DNA of 39,627 nucleotides. Origin: an uncultured Fibrobacter sp. (GTDB taxonomy: Bacteria; Fibrobacterota; Fibrobacteria; Fibrobacterales; Fibrobacteraceae). Location of the stretch: assembly GCA_946414075.1 (NCBI GenBank), contig CAMKNA010000022.1, forward strand, positions 1-39,627. The letters are read 5' to 3'. Both the position numbers and the translations under genes were made by a program. A model generated the notes under the pieces. That model ran no database searches, had not been told where the DNA came from, and worked only from the letters and a program-made list of their open reading frames with translations. Below are positions 32,742-39,627 of this stretch, piece after piece; the first letter of the stretch is position 1, and the number at the start of each line of letters is the position of its first letter.

Positions 32742-33707
32742 CTAGACGAGACTTATGGATTCGTCCAGCCCGAGGGCGATATTCATGTTCTGTATAGCGG
32801 CACCGCTGGCGCCTTTGCCCAGGTTGTCGATAATCGTCGTCACCTGCATCATGTTCTCGTTTCCGAATACCTGGATGCGGGCATTGTTGGTATCGTTACA
32901 GACGGTGGCGTCCAGACGGCCGTTGAACAGCACGGGGGCTGGCTCAAAGGGCATCACCTTCACAAAGCGGCTACCTTCGTAATGCTTTGTGAGAATCTCG
33001 GTAAGGGCTTCTGGGCCGACCTTCTTGGTGAGCATGCCCGGGAATATGGCGACCGTCACGGCCATACCCTTGTAGTATGGCCCAAGCACCGGATTGAAGA
33101 ATGGAACATTCTCCAGTTCGCAGTACTTCTTCATCTCGGGGAGGTGCTTGTGTGCGAGCGCTAGCGCGTACGGGGCGGGAGCCATGATGGCCTTCGATTC
33201 ACCGGCTGCATGGGAAAGTGCCGAGGCTTCTTCGTATTCGGCAATCAGCTTCTTGCCCCCGCCGGAATAACCGGTAATGCTGTAGGCGGCAAGGTTTGCG
33301 TTCTTCGGGAGAATTCCCGAAGCAATCAACGGGTAAACGCCCAGGATAAATCCCGAGGCGTGGCAGCCGGGGTTGGCGATACGCTTGCTCTTGGCAATGG
33401 CTTCACGCTGGGCTGCCGAAAGTTCAGGCATGCCGTAGGTCCACTCTGGATTTACACGGTGGGCCGTAGAAGCGTCGATCACACGAGTGTTCGGATTTTC
33501 GCAGAGTGCCGCACTTTCGATGGCGGCCGCGTCGGGCAGGCACAGGAATGTCACATCGGACTCGTTGATGAGCCGCTTGCGTTCATTCATGTCCTTGCGG
33601 AGTTCGGGATCGATGCGCAACACTTCAATGTCGGTGCGCTTGGCGAGTCTTTCATAAATCTGCAGGCCGGTAGTGCCCGCTTCACCATCTACGAAAACTT
33701 TGAACAT
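32742..33707 (-). CDS. argC: N-acetyl-gamma-glutamyl-phosphate reductase ArgC, type 2
   Basis: 321 residues, the shorter type 2 form. ArgC reduces N-acetylglutamyl phosphate to the semialdehyde with NADPH. The N-terminal '[18 protein letters not shown]' is the nucleotide-binding loop; '[12 protein letters not shown]' holds the catalytic Cys; '[14 protein letters not shown]' is also typical. It ends the minus-strand run rlmN-TPMT-ychJ-argC and follows ychJ by 9 bp. Confidence 0.95.
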   Translation of the reverse strand: MFKVFVDGEAGTTGLQIYERLAKRTDIEVLRIDPELRKDMNERKRLINESDVTFLCLPDAAAIESAALCENPNTRVIDASTAHRVNPEWTYGMPELSAAQREAIAKSKRIANPGCHASGFILGVYPLIASGILPKNANLAAYSITGYSGGGKKLIAEYEEASALSHAAGESKAIMAPAPYALALAHKHLPEMKKYCELENVPFFNPVLGPYYKGMAVTVAIFPGMLTKKVGPEALTEILTKHYEGSRFVKVMPFEPAPVLFNGRLDATVCNDTNNARIQVFGNENMMQVTTIIDNLGKGASGAAIQNMNIALGLDESISLV

Positions 33708-33716
33708 CTCTAATCC

Positions 33717-34214
33717 CTACTTCCCAGCTCCGCAGCATTTCTTGTACTTCTTGCCGGAACCGCAGGGGCACGGGTCGTTACGGCCTACATCCGGGCCTTC
33801 CTTATGGACCGTTTCCTGCTTGACGGCACGACCGTCGTAAAAGAACCAGGCGCCGCCCACCTTGTGGAACTCACCAAGCTCATGGTGGTTACGGGTGATG
33901 TTGCCCTGCTTGAAACGGGCGATGAATTCCACCCAGCCGATGTTCTTTTCTTCTTCGGTCTTGGTCTGCTTGATTTCGATGCCGAGCCATTCGGATTCCT
34001 TGCTCCAGGCCTCGACACTGGGCTCGTCAAAGTCGCTGCGCTGGGTGGCTTCCAGGGAGTCCTTGAGCCACGCGATTTCGTGCTTGGCGTAGGCGGTGTA
34101 ACGTGAACGCATCAGTGCTTCGGGGCTTTCGGCCAGGGCCGTTCCCTTGATGATAGGTTCGCAGCAGTCACAGTAGGCTTTGCCAGATCCGCAGGGACAT
34201 AAATCTTGTGCCAT
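33717..34214 (-). CDS. ychJ: YchJ-family protein with two SEC-C zinc motifs
   Basis: 165 residues. SEC-C motifs stand at both ends: '[13 protein letters not shown]' at about 6-18 and '[15 protein letters not shown]' near 147-161. Between them is the YchJ/UPF0225 domain ('[21 protein letters not shown]'). The SEC-C motif binds zinc and, in SecA, the chaperone SecB; the role of YchJ itself is not established. Confidence 0.9.
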   Translation of the reverse strand: MAQDLCPCGSGKAYCDCCEPIIKGTALAESPEALMRSRYTAYAKHEIAWLKDSLEATQRSDFDEPSVEAWSKESEWLGIEIKQTKTEEEKNIGWVEFIARFKQGNITRNHHELGEFHKVGGAWFFYDGRAVKQETVHKEGPDVGRNDPCPCGSGKKYKKCCGAGK

Positions 34215-34251
34215 AGTTCAATCCTTTTTTAGTTTTTTGAAAATAGAATTT

Positions 34252-34872
34252 TTACACCACTTTCTTCATCAGCCAGAACTCTTCCTTGCCTTCGCGGCCA
34301 GGAATGCTGTTCACGGGCTTGATGCGTTCCACGATGTCGAACACGCCATCCAGGCGGGCCATGAGCTCGCCTTCGCTGGTGCAGTGTGGCGGCCCTTGCA
34401 AAGTCTTCCCATTCATGAGCGGGTACATGAGACAGATGAACAGGCCGTCGTCCTTGAGCATCCTGTAGCAGACTTCAAAGAATTCGTCGCGGCGACCCGG
34501 GTGGATGGCCGAGAAGGTGCCGTAGTCATAGACGATGTCGAACAGCTGGCCGCCACGCTTGGCGTCTTTGGGCGAGAGCGTGAACAGGTCCAGGTCCAGG
34601 GAATGGAGGTTCTTGTACTTGCGGCTCAGGTGGTCCAGTTCGTCTACGGCGGTAGGCGCGAAATCCACCGCCAGCACATCGTGCCCCTTATTAGCCCAGG
34701 CCTCGGCATCGTAGCCGAAACCCGCTCCAGGAATCAGGACCGAGCCGGTAGCGGGGCAGGAAGGATTCTTGAAGAATTCAAGCAGGGCTGGGGTAGCCTT
34801 CTTGAAATTCCAGTAGTCCTTTCCGTCCATGTAGAGGTTGTCCCAGAATTCGGGGAGGTTTTGCGTTAACAT
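34252..34872 (-). CDS. TPMT-family SAM-dependent methyltransferase
   Basis: 206 residues. The start 'FWDNLYMDGKDYWNFKKATPAL' and the SAM-binding loop 'VLIPGAGFGYDAEAWANKGHDVLAVDF' match the thiopurine/thiol/halide methyltransferase family; 'YDYGTFSAIHPGRRDEFF' follows. Substrate is not predictable from sequence: bacterial members act on thiols, halides, selenium or tellurium compounds. The start overlaps the rlmN stop by 7 bp. Confidence 0.82.
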   Translation of the reverse strand: MLTQNLPEFWDNLYMDGKDYWNFKKATPALLEFFKNPSCPATGSVLIPGAGFGYDAEAWANKGHDVLAVDFAPTAVDELDHLSRKYKNLHSLDLDLFTLSPKDAKRGGQLFDIVYDYGTFSAIHPGRRDEFFEVCYRMLKDDGLFICLMYPLMNGKTLQGPPHCTSEGELMARLDGVFDIVERIKPVNSIPGREGKEEFWLMKKVV

Positions 34873-35939
34873 GTTGTACCTTCCTTTTTGTACGCAAGTT
34901 GCCCGCAGGCGGCCAGAATGTCCCGGCCCCTCGGGTTACGGATCGTTATTTGAATTTCGGCGGCACGCACCTTGGCGAGGAAATCTTCCACCTCCTCGGG
35001 AGTGGGTGCGTGGAGTGTAGGGTCGTCCCCGTCGTTTAACACGATGGCGTTCACCTTTACACGGCGGGGGGCGCAGATGCGGATAAGCTCCTTGGCGGCC
35101 TTGGGGGTGCAGGTGATGTCCTTGATAAGGACGAACTCGAATGTCACATAGTTGTCGGTGCGGCGGATGTACTCATCCACTGCTTCCAGAAGCTTCTCGA
35201 TGGGCCAGGTCCTGTTTACCGGCATCACGGAAGATCGATATTCGTTGTTGGTGCTGTTCAGGCTTACGGCGAGACAGCAGGGGGTGTTGCGGTCCACCAG
35301 TTCCTTGATTTTCGGAACCACGCCGCTGGTACTCACCGTCATGCGCTTAGAGCCCATGTTGAACAGGCTCTGGTTGTGGAGCGTGCAGCAGACCCGGTGG
35401 ACATTTTCCAGGTTGTTCAGCGGTTCGCCCATGCCCATGAATATGATGTTGGTGACTTGGGCCACCTTGCCGTCGGCATCGATGGCTCCCGTGTCCTTCA
35501 GGTACCAGTTCACATTGATGATCTCTTCGAGAATCTCACCGGCTTCCAGGTTTCTGGTGAACCCCATTTTAGCGGTGCGGCAGAAGGCGCAGTTCATGGC
35601 ACAGCCCACCTGGGTGGAAACGCATACCGAAAAACGTCCGTTGGCAGGAATCATCACCGTCTCGATATGGTGACCGTCGTGGGTTCTAAAGAGCCACTTG
35701 ACGGTGCCGTCCACGGATTCCATTCGGGTCTCTTCGGTAAGGGCGCGGAGGCTGAACTGGTTGGAGAGCTTTTCGCGGAGAGTAGGGGAGATGTTCACCA
35801 TCTCATCGTAGCTCTTGACCTGCTGGCAAAAAAGCCATTTCTGGATTTGGTCCGCACGGAAGGGCTTCTCGTCTTGCTCTCTGAGCCAAGCCTTGAGCTC
35901 GTCGCCTGTGAGGGTCTTTATGTTGTGGGGCCAATCCAT
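34866..35939 (-). CDS. rlmN: 23S rRNA/tRNA adenine-2-methyltransferase RlmN
   Basis: 357 residues. RlmN is a radical-SAM enzyme that methylates C2 of A2503 in 23S rRNA (and A37 in some tRNAs). The cluster-binding cysteines are C113-x3-C117-x2-C120, and C345 in 'ILAACGQL' is the methyl-carrying Cys. 'FMGMGEPLNNLENV' and 'VSTSGVVPKI' are also conserved. A TATCTTTG box seven bases before the ATG suggests a very short leader. Confidence 0.96.
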   Translation of the reverse strand: MDWPHNIKTLTGDELKAWLREQDEKPFRADQIQKWLFCQQVKSYDEMVNISPTLREKLSNQFSLRALTEETRMESVDGTVKWLFRTHDGHHIETVMIPANGRFSVCVSTQVGCAMNCAFCRTAKMGFTRNLEAGEILEEIINVNWYLKDTGAIDADGKVAQVTNIIFMGMGEPLNNLENVHRVCCTLHNQSLFNMGSKRMTVSTSGVVPKIKELVDRNTPCCLAVSLNSTNNEYRSSVMPVNRTWPIEKLLEAVDEYIRRTDNYVTFEFVLIKDITCTPKAAKELIRICAPRRVKVNAIVLNDGDDPTLHAPTPEEVEDFLAKVRAAEIQITIRNPRGRDILAACGQLAYKKEGTTC

Positions 35940-35946
35940 AGCACCG

Positions 35947-35954
35947 CAAAGATA
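35947..35954 (-). promoter_or_regulatory. TAnnTTTG box of rlmN
   Basis: TATCTTTG on the minus strand, seven bases before the rlmN start. It implies a leader of only a few bases. Confidence 0.4.
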
Positions 35955-36050
35955 GAAAAAATATAAGATTTTGTTAAGGGCCGAGTATGCTTTGACCCTT
36001 GATATTTAGCGGATTTCAGGCGGTTTTCTGTTGAATGCCAGGAATGAATC

Positions 36051-38333
36051 CTAGAACATTTTTCGGGTCTTTTTAGGACCGGTTGACGATTCTGCCGCCC
36101 CCTTGTTGCTGAACAGGGTGGCGTCGTCGGCAGACTTTGTCTTCACCTCGAAATGGTTGCCGTCGCAGGTTTCCGTAGGGGCGTAACCTGCGGTGTAGAG
36201 GCAGTATGTCTTTTCGGAACAGAACTCTCCTGCTACCTTGCCCGTGTAGTTGCAGATGCCCCTGCTGGACACGCCTGCCGGAACAGGGAAGGGAAGTCTT
36301 GGCAGATCCTTGTGGAGTTCGGTCATGACGGCAAGCCAGACTGGCAGGGCGTCTTCGGTACCGGTGTGGCCTGCGCCCATGGTGCCCGGGCTGTCGGAAC
36401 CGATCCACACGCCCATGGTGTACTGTTTGGTAAAGCCGATGTACCAGGCGTCGGTGTAGTCGTTGGTGGTGCCGGTCTTTCCGCCACTGGGGTGGGTGAA
36501 TCCGCTGGCCCAAACGCGGGCGGCCGTACCGCGCACATTTACATCCTTCAGCATGTCCACCATCAGGTAGGCGCTGGGAGCCCGGAGAACTTCGTGTTCT
36601 ACCTTCATGTTCTTTTCGATGGTTTCTCCGTTCTTATCCACGATGGACTCGATCATGTAGGGCTCGATTCGGTTACCGCCGTTGGGGAATACAGTATAGG
36701 CCGAAGTCATCTCCATCAGGGTGGCGCCCACGGAACCGAGGGCAAGACTGGGTACTGCAAGGAGCGGGGCCTTCACGATGCCGAACTTGCGGGCGTAATT
36801 TACCACATTGCTGAGCCCGTACTTCATGCCGGTGAGGATGGCGGGAAGGTTCTTGGACTTGTAGAGGGCCTTGCGGAGCGTCATCATGCCTTCAAAGTCG
36901 TGGCCGAAGTTTGCAGGGCGCCAGACCTTGTTCTTATCCTTGTCGTCTGGGTCGGGAATGGTCACTGGCTGGTCGTTCACGGAGTCGCAGGGGCTGGCTC
37001 CGTTGTCCATGGCGGTAGCGTACACGATGGGCTTGAAGCTGGAGCCCGGCTGGCGCAGGGACTGTACCGCCCTATTCCAGCGGGAGGTGTTCCAGTCGCT
37101 TCCGCCAACCATGGCGCGTATGGCGCCGGTTTCATTTTCGATCAGGATGGCGGCCACTTCGGCGTGGTGGTACAGGATGCTATCCGGGAATCTGCGCTTC
37201 TTGGGGTCGGGATTGGTGTCGTTGGCCAGGTAGTCCTTCTTGAACAGGGTGTAGATGCTGTCGAAGTGTGCCACGATGCTGTCTTCGGGCATGTCGTACT
37301 TGCTGGTAAGGAACAGGCGGCGTACGGCGCGGTACTTGATGCGCTTGCGGACGCGCTCCACCTGGACCTGGGCTACGCTATCGGCGTAGGCCTGGATATC
37401 GGGGTCAATGGTCGAGAAGATGGAGACGCCATCGGCGTACAGGGAATTTTCGCCGTACTTCTTCTCCATGTATTTGCGGATCTCTTCATAGAAGTAAAGG
37501 CCAGCTCCCTTTTCTTCTTCCTTTTCGGCGAGAGTGATGGGCGTGTCGACATACTTGCGATAGTCTTCCTTGCTGATGTAGCCTGCATCCATCATGGCGA
37601 ACAGCACGGTGTTGCGGCGTTCAAGGGATGCCTTGGGGTGCCTATCGGGGCGGTAGGCCTCGGGGCGCTGGAGCATGCCCGCCAGTACAGCTAATTCAGG
37701 AATGGTAAGGCTGTCCAGGGGGCGACCGAAGTAGTACTTGCCGGCGGCCTGGAAACCGTAGTTTCCGGCGGACAGGTAAACCTCGTTCATATAGAACTCG
37801 AGAATCTCTTGCTTGGTGTAGGTCTGCTCGATACGGATGGCCGTCATGGCCTCCTTGATTTTACGGGAAATGGATCGTTCCGGTGTAAGGAATAGGAGCT
37901 TGGTAAGCTGCTGAGTGAGGGTGGAGGCTCCGCGGAGCTTCTTGCCGCTGGAGACGCTCTCCATGATGGCTGATGGGATGGCCCATACATTCATGCCCCA
38001 GTGGTTGTAGAATTCCCGGTCTTCGGTGGCCATCACGGCATGGATGGCGTTTTCGGGGATGGAGTCGAAACTGACCCACTCGCGGCGCTCCACATAATAC
38101 TCGTGGGCAATCTTTCCGTTCATGTCATAGATGTTGGTGACCAACTTAGGGTTAATCTGCTCCAGCTGGGAAAGGGAGGGGAGTTCCGGCAAGAAATGGT
38201 TGTAGGTGATAACGACGGCGGCGCAAACGAGAATGACCGGGACAAACAGGATAAGCAGCCAGAGGATGACTTTTTTCTGGAGAAATGCGTCCTTGAGCTT
38301 GTTCAGTATCTTGAAGACAATGTTTTTGAGCAT
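36051..38333 (-). CDS. Class A penicillin-binding protein (PBP1A-like)
   Basis: 760 residues. A cytoplasmic stretch and membrane helix (about 22-43) lead to the GT51 domain ('ATEDREFYNHWG' with Glu104, 'RGASTLTQQLTKLLFL') and a transpeptidase domain with S431-S-F-K434, S493-K-N495 and K619-T-G621. It polymerises lipid II and cross-links the strands. The C-terminal tail has four Cys ('CNYTGKVAGEFC', 'YCLY', 'ETC') and ends with a basic stretch. A TAAATTTG box stands 34 bp upstream of the start. It is divergent from the tRNA gene. The exact orthology (PBP1A or PBP1B) is not resolved. Confidence 0.93.
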   Translation of the reverse strand: MLKNIVFKILNKLKDAFLQKKVILWLLILFVPVILVCAAVVITYNHFLPELPSLSQLEQINPKLVTNIYDMNGKIAHEYYVERREWVSFDSIPENAIHAVMATEDREFYNHWGMNVWAIPSAIMESVSSGKKLRGASTLTQQLTKLLFLTPERSISRKIKEAMTAIRIEQTYTKQEILEFYMNEVYLSAGNYGFQAAGKYYFGRPLDSLTIPELAVLAGMLQRPEAYRPDRHPKASLERRNTVLFAMMDAGYISKEDYRKYVDTPITLAEKEEEKGAGLYFYEEIRKYMEKKYGENSLYADGVSIFSTIDPDIQAYADSVAQVQVERVRKRIKYRAVRRLFLTSKYDMPEDSIVAHFDSIYTLFKKDYLANDTNPDPKKRRFPDSILYHHAEVAAILIENETGAIRAMVGGSDWNTSRWNRAVQSLRQPGSSFKPIVYATAMDNGASPCDSVNDQPVTIPDPDDKDKNKVWRPANFGHDFEGMMTLRKALYKSKNLPAILTGMKYGLSNVVNYARKFGIVKAPLLAVPSLALGSVGATLMEMTSAYTVFPNGGNRIEPYMIESIVDKNGETIEKNMKVEHEVLRAPSAYLMVDMLKDVNVRGTAARVWASGFTHPSGGKTGTTNDYTDAWYIGFTKQYTMGVWIGSDSPGTMGAGHTGTEDALPVWLAVMTELHKDLPRLPFPVPAGVSSRGICNYTGKVAGEFCSEKTYCLYTAGYAPTETCDGNHFEVKTKSADDATLFSNKGAAESSTGPKKTRKMF

Positions 38334-38367
38334 CTTTATATTCTGTACGGAGCTTGATTTTACAACG

Positions 38368-38375
38368 CAAATTTA
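38368..38375 (-). promoter_or_regulatory. TAnnTTTG box of the class A PBP gene
   Basis: TAAATTTG on the minus strand, with a 34-base leader before the ATG at 38333. Confidence 0.45.
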
Positions 38376-38407
38376 GTAATTCTTTCAAGATTTTTAAACA
38401 AAATCCC

Positions 38408-38437
38408 TTGACATAGGGCCCGATAATGCTATATTTG
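38408..38437 (+). promoter_or_regulatory. tRNA-Arg promoter
   Basis: TTGACA at 38408-38413 and TATATT at 38430-38435 with a 16-bp spacer; the second box continues as TATATTTG. It lies just before the tRNA, as expected of a strong stable-RNA promoter. Confidence 0.75.
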
Positions 38438-38447
38438 GGGCACCAAT

Positions 38448-38521
<74 letters not shown>

Positions 38522-38523
38522 TA

Positions 38524-38565
38524 AAGAAGGGTCCCCCTCGTGAAGAGGGGGACTCTTCTTTTATT
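38524..38565 (+). terminator. tRNA-Arg terminator
   Basis: GTCCCCCTC at 38531-38539 pairs with GAGGGGGAC at 38545-38553; the stem extends outward through a G-U pair to AAGAAG/CTTCTT. TTTTATT follows. Confidence 0.85.
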
Positions 38566-38598
38566 CTGAGTTGAGGCGAGAAACGGGAGCCGCCGTGA

Positions 38599-38633
38599 GC
38601 CACAAGCGGCTCGTATCAACGAGCCGTGGTGGC
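38599..38633. repeat. Two-part hairpin between the tRNA copies
   Basis: GCCAC/GTGGC (outer, 5 bp) and CGGCTCG/CGAGCCG (inner, 7 bp at 38607-38613 and 38620-38626) fold with a small internal loop and a six-base tip. The GAGCC word recurs several times around it. Confidence 0.5.
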
Positions 38634-38692
38634 GAGAGCACGAGCCTAAGCGGCGTATTTTTAAGAAATTAGGCCCGTGCGGTCATAATAGT

Positions 38693-38724
38693 GCTCCAGG
38701 TTCGAGTCCTGGCACCCGCATAAA
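38693..38724 (+). repeat. Duplicated 3' end of tRNA-Arg (possible att site)
   Basis: 32 bases are identical to 38494-38525: the T arm, the 3' acceptor strand and four bases beyond the discriminator base. The 5' half of the tRNA is missing here. This is the pattern left when an element integrates at a tRNA 3' end. Confidence 0.65.
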
Positions 38725-38729
38725 AGGAA

Positions 38730-38763
38730 GGGTCGACCATTCGGTCGGCCCTTTCTTTTTTTT
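38730..38763 (+). terminator. Terminator after the tRNA-Arg fragment
   Basis: GGGTCGACC at 38730-38738 and GGTCGGCCC at 38743-38751 form a 9-bp stem with one G-U pair around ATTC, followed by TTTC and a run of T. Confidence 0.85.
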
Positions 38764-38897
38764 GTTTGCTTCGGGACGAAGAACCTGGAGCCTTTCCCCT
38801 CCCCTTTTTCTTCTGTAATCAAAATTTTATCAAAATAATAAGAATTTGGTAACAGTTGTTTGCACGCTTTTTCGTCATAAAAAATAAAATTGGCGCC

Positions 38898-39245
38898 ATG
38901 ACTCACAACCATGACATCTTTTGCAAGGCCTTCCAGAAACTGGTGCTGCGGACGAGAAAGGAGTCGCTTATATCCCAGAAACAGTTGTCTATGGAATCTG
39001 GTCTTACGAGACAATTTATTTCCATGATGGAAAGTGGCAAGCGCATTCCGTCTTTCGAAAATTTTTGTCTTTTGGCTCGGGGTTTGGGTATTTCTCCGGT
39101 AGAGATGGCGGAGAAATTTCGTTCCATCTACGAACGGGAGTATCGTAGCATGGAGGAAAAGCTGAAACAGCTTTCCAGGAGGGAAGTCTTGATGGCGGCG
39201 GATAAACTTCGCGCCATGGACTACATAGAACAGCTTCGCGGCTGA
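38898..39245 (+). CDS. XRE-family transcriptional regulator
   Basis: 115 residues from the ATG at 38898. A Cro/CI-type helix-turn-helix spans about 14-70 ('LVLRTRKESLISQKQLSMESGLTRQFISMMESGKRIPS', split over helices 1-4), followed by a helical tail ('YEREYRSMEEKLKQLSRREVLMA') that may dimerise. No ribosome site is evident; a TAAAATTG box lies five bases upstream, suggesting a leaderless message. Its targets are unknown; a palindrome right after its stop and the tRNA fragment upstream are candidates for linkage to an element or self-control. Confidence 0.8.
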   Translation: MTHNHDIFCKAFQKLVLRTRKESLISQKQLSMESGLTRQFISMMESGKRIPSFENFCLLARGLGISPVEMAEKFRSIYEREYRSMEEKLKQLSRREVLMAADKLRAMDYIEQLRG

Positions 39246-39252
39246 TTTATTT

Positions 39253-39277
39253 TGAAACATTGAGAACGAATGTTTCA
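39253..39277. promoter_or_regulatory. 25-bp palindrome after the XRE gene
   Basis: TGAAACATT at 39253-39261 and AATGTTTCA at 39269-39277 are perfect inverted arms around GAGAACG. A third half-site, AAACATT, follows at 39283-39289. No T-run follows, so an operator is more likely than a terminator. Confidence 0.5.
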
Positions 39278-39345
39278 TATTTAAACATTCTGACTGGGGC
39301 GGAAACGGGATTTAGGTGGATTCTCTTCCTAATCAGCAAATTCTT

Positions 39346-39369
39346 TGCCAAAAAAAGTCTGATTTGGCA
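39346..39369. promoter_or_regulatory. Inverted repeat upstream of the sigma-54 promoter
   Basis: TGCCAAA at 39346-39352 and TTTGGCA at 39363-39369, about 66 bp before the -24 element. That distance suits an activator site, but the arms also resemble half of a sigma-54 -24 box, so chance is possible. Confidence 0.3.
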
Positions 39370-39433
39370 TGAAAAAGGCGACATGGCGGTAACAGAATGC
39401 CCTGTGCTTGGTTCCTATGCCCATTTTTTGCCT

Positions 39434-39450
39434 TTGGCACGAAAATTGCT
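39434..39450 (+). promoter_or_regulatory. Sigma-54 (RpoN) promoter of groES
   Basis: TTGGCACG-AAAA-TTGCT matches the -24/-12 consensus TGGCACG-N4-TTGCW at every fixed position, with GG and GC 12 bases apart. The predicted transcript start is near 39461, giving a leader of about 82 bases to groES. Confidence 0.7.
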
Positions 39451-39542
39451 AACTTGATGGCGAAAACAAGAAACGCTCCCTTGGGGCAATGTTTGAACAA
39501 AGGGTCCCGCGAAAGCGGCCCGCAAAAAAGAGGAAAAGCAAA

Positions 39543-39627
39543 ATGATCAAGCCTTTAGCAGATCGAATCGTCGTCAAGCCGGCCGAAGCCGAACAGAAGA
39601 CCTCCTCGGGTCTCTTCATTCCGGATA
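39543..39627 (+). CDS. groES: Co-chaperonin GroES, 5' part only
   Basis: The first 28 residues are present before the window ends. '[16 protein letters not shown]' followed by 'TSSGLFIPD' is the classic GroES N-terminus. GroES caps the GroEL folding chamber as a heptamer. GAGG stands upstream of the ATG at 39543, and a small CCGC-GAAA-GCGG hairpin precedes it at 39507-39518. groEL would be expected downstream, outside the window. Confidence 0.93.
   Translation, partial: MIKPLADRIVVKPAEAEQKTSSGLFIPD

Larger units (their letters stand above)
38522..38897. other. Gene-free stretch between tRNA-Arg and the XRE regulator
   Basis: It holds the tRNA terminator, a structured hairpin (38599-38633), the duplicated tRNA 3' end (38693-38724) with its own terminator (38730-38760), and the upstream region of the regulator. 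No integrase or other gene is visible. Confidence 0.7.
39246..39542. other. Gene-free regulatory region upstream of groES
   Basis: No gene is seen. It holds a 25-bp palindrome (39253-39277), a TGCCAAA/TTTGGCA inverted repeat (39346-39369), a sigma-54 promoter (39434-39450) and the groES leader. I found no CIRCE element, the usual HrcA operator of groES. Confidence 0.6.

Noticed and set aside
36153..37694. Long plus-strand open frame (513 codons) opposite the class A PBP gene
   Set aside because: The PBP frame has all GT51 and transpeptidase motifs; the opposite frame is Gly/Val/His-rich and resembles no family I know.
38650..38724. A second complete tRNA gene
   Set aside because: Only the T arm and 3' acceptor strand are present; no anticodon arm or matching 5' acceptor strand can be drawn.
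39246..39542. CIRCE (HrcA operator) upstream of groES
   Set aside because: No TTAGCACTC-N9-GAGTGCTAA or near match is visible in the gap.

Overview
The window looks like chromosome of a Fibrobacter-type bacterium (Fibrobacterota, FCB superphylum). The strongest marker is a gene at 26178-27116 whose C-terminal half matches the 'Fibrobacter succinogenes major paralogous domain'. Supporting signs are a GH18 enzyme and a DUF4832-type protein that share one short C-terminal motif, a meso-diaminopimelate-type MurE, many lipoproteins, and upstream boxes of the form TAnnTTTG, which is the Bacteroidota -7 consensus. Species cannot be fixed from the sequence alone.

Layout. (1) 1-2163: the 3' end of a secreted GH18 glycosidase, then a secreted DUF4832-like protein. 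(2) 2164-2557: a gene-free stretch with decayed repeats, a terminator and a promoter that overlaps tandem MraZ boxes. (3) 2558-16352: a tightly overlapping division and cell wall (dcw) operon, mraZ-rsmH-ftsL-ftsI-murE-murF-ftsW-murG-murC-ftsQ-ftsA-ftsZ. It makes the UDP-MurNAc-peptide and lipid II enzymes and the core of the divisome, but mraY and murD are absent from their usual place between murF and ftsW. (4) 16570-18117: a predicted outer-membrane beta-barrel. (5) 18141-23238, minus strand: two tandem AT-rich lipoprotein genes built almost wholly from 74-residue YwqK/MORN-like repeats (about 8 and 12 copies). (6) 23353-24816, minus: holA and greA. (7) 24891-31323: argJ, the YwqK-FISUMP lipoprotein, a cytoplasmic GH8 exo-oligoxylanase-like enzyme, then maf-rodZ-hisB and a convergent LysM lipoprotein. 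Short G/T-rich repeats bracket the FISUMP and GH8 genes. (8) 31421-38333: ribosomal protein L31 type B, a lipoprotein, then a minus-strand run of argC, ychJ, a TPMT-like methyltransferase, rlmN and a class A penicillin-binding protein. (9) 38408-39627: a tRNA-Arg(ACG) gene whose 3' end is duplicated 199 bp downstream, an XRE-type regulator, and the start of groES behind a consensus sigma-54 promoter.

Most of the window is conserved housekeeping. The accessory or less usual parts are the YwqK/MORN lipoproteins, the G/T-rich repeats, the tRNA 3'-end duplication, the shortened FtsI pedestal, the missing mraY/murD, and the sigma-54 signal in front of groES. I did not find a CRISPR array, an insertion sequence with a transposase, or an obvious defence island.
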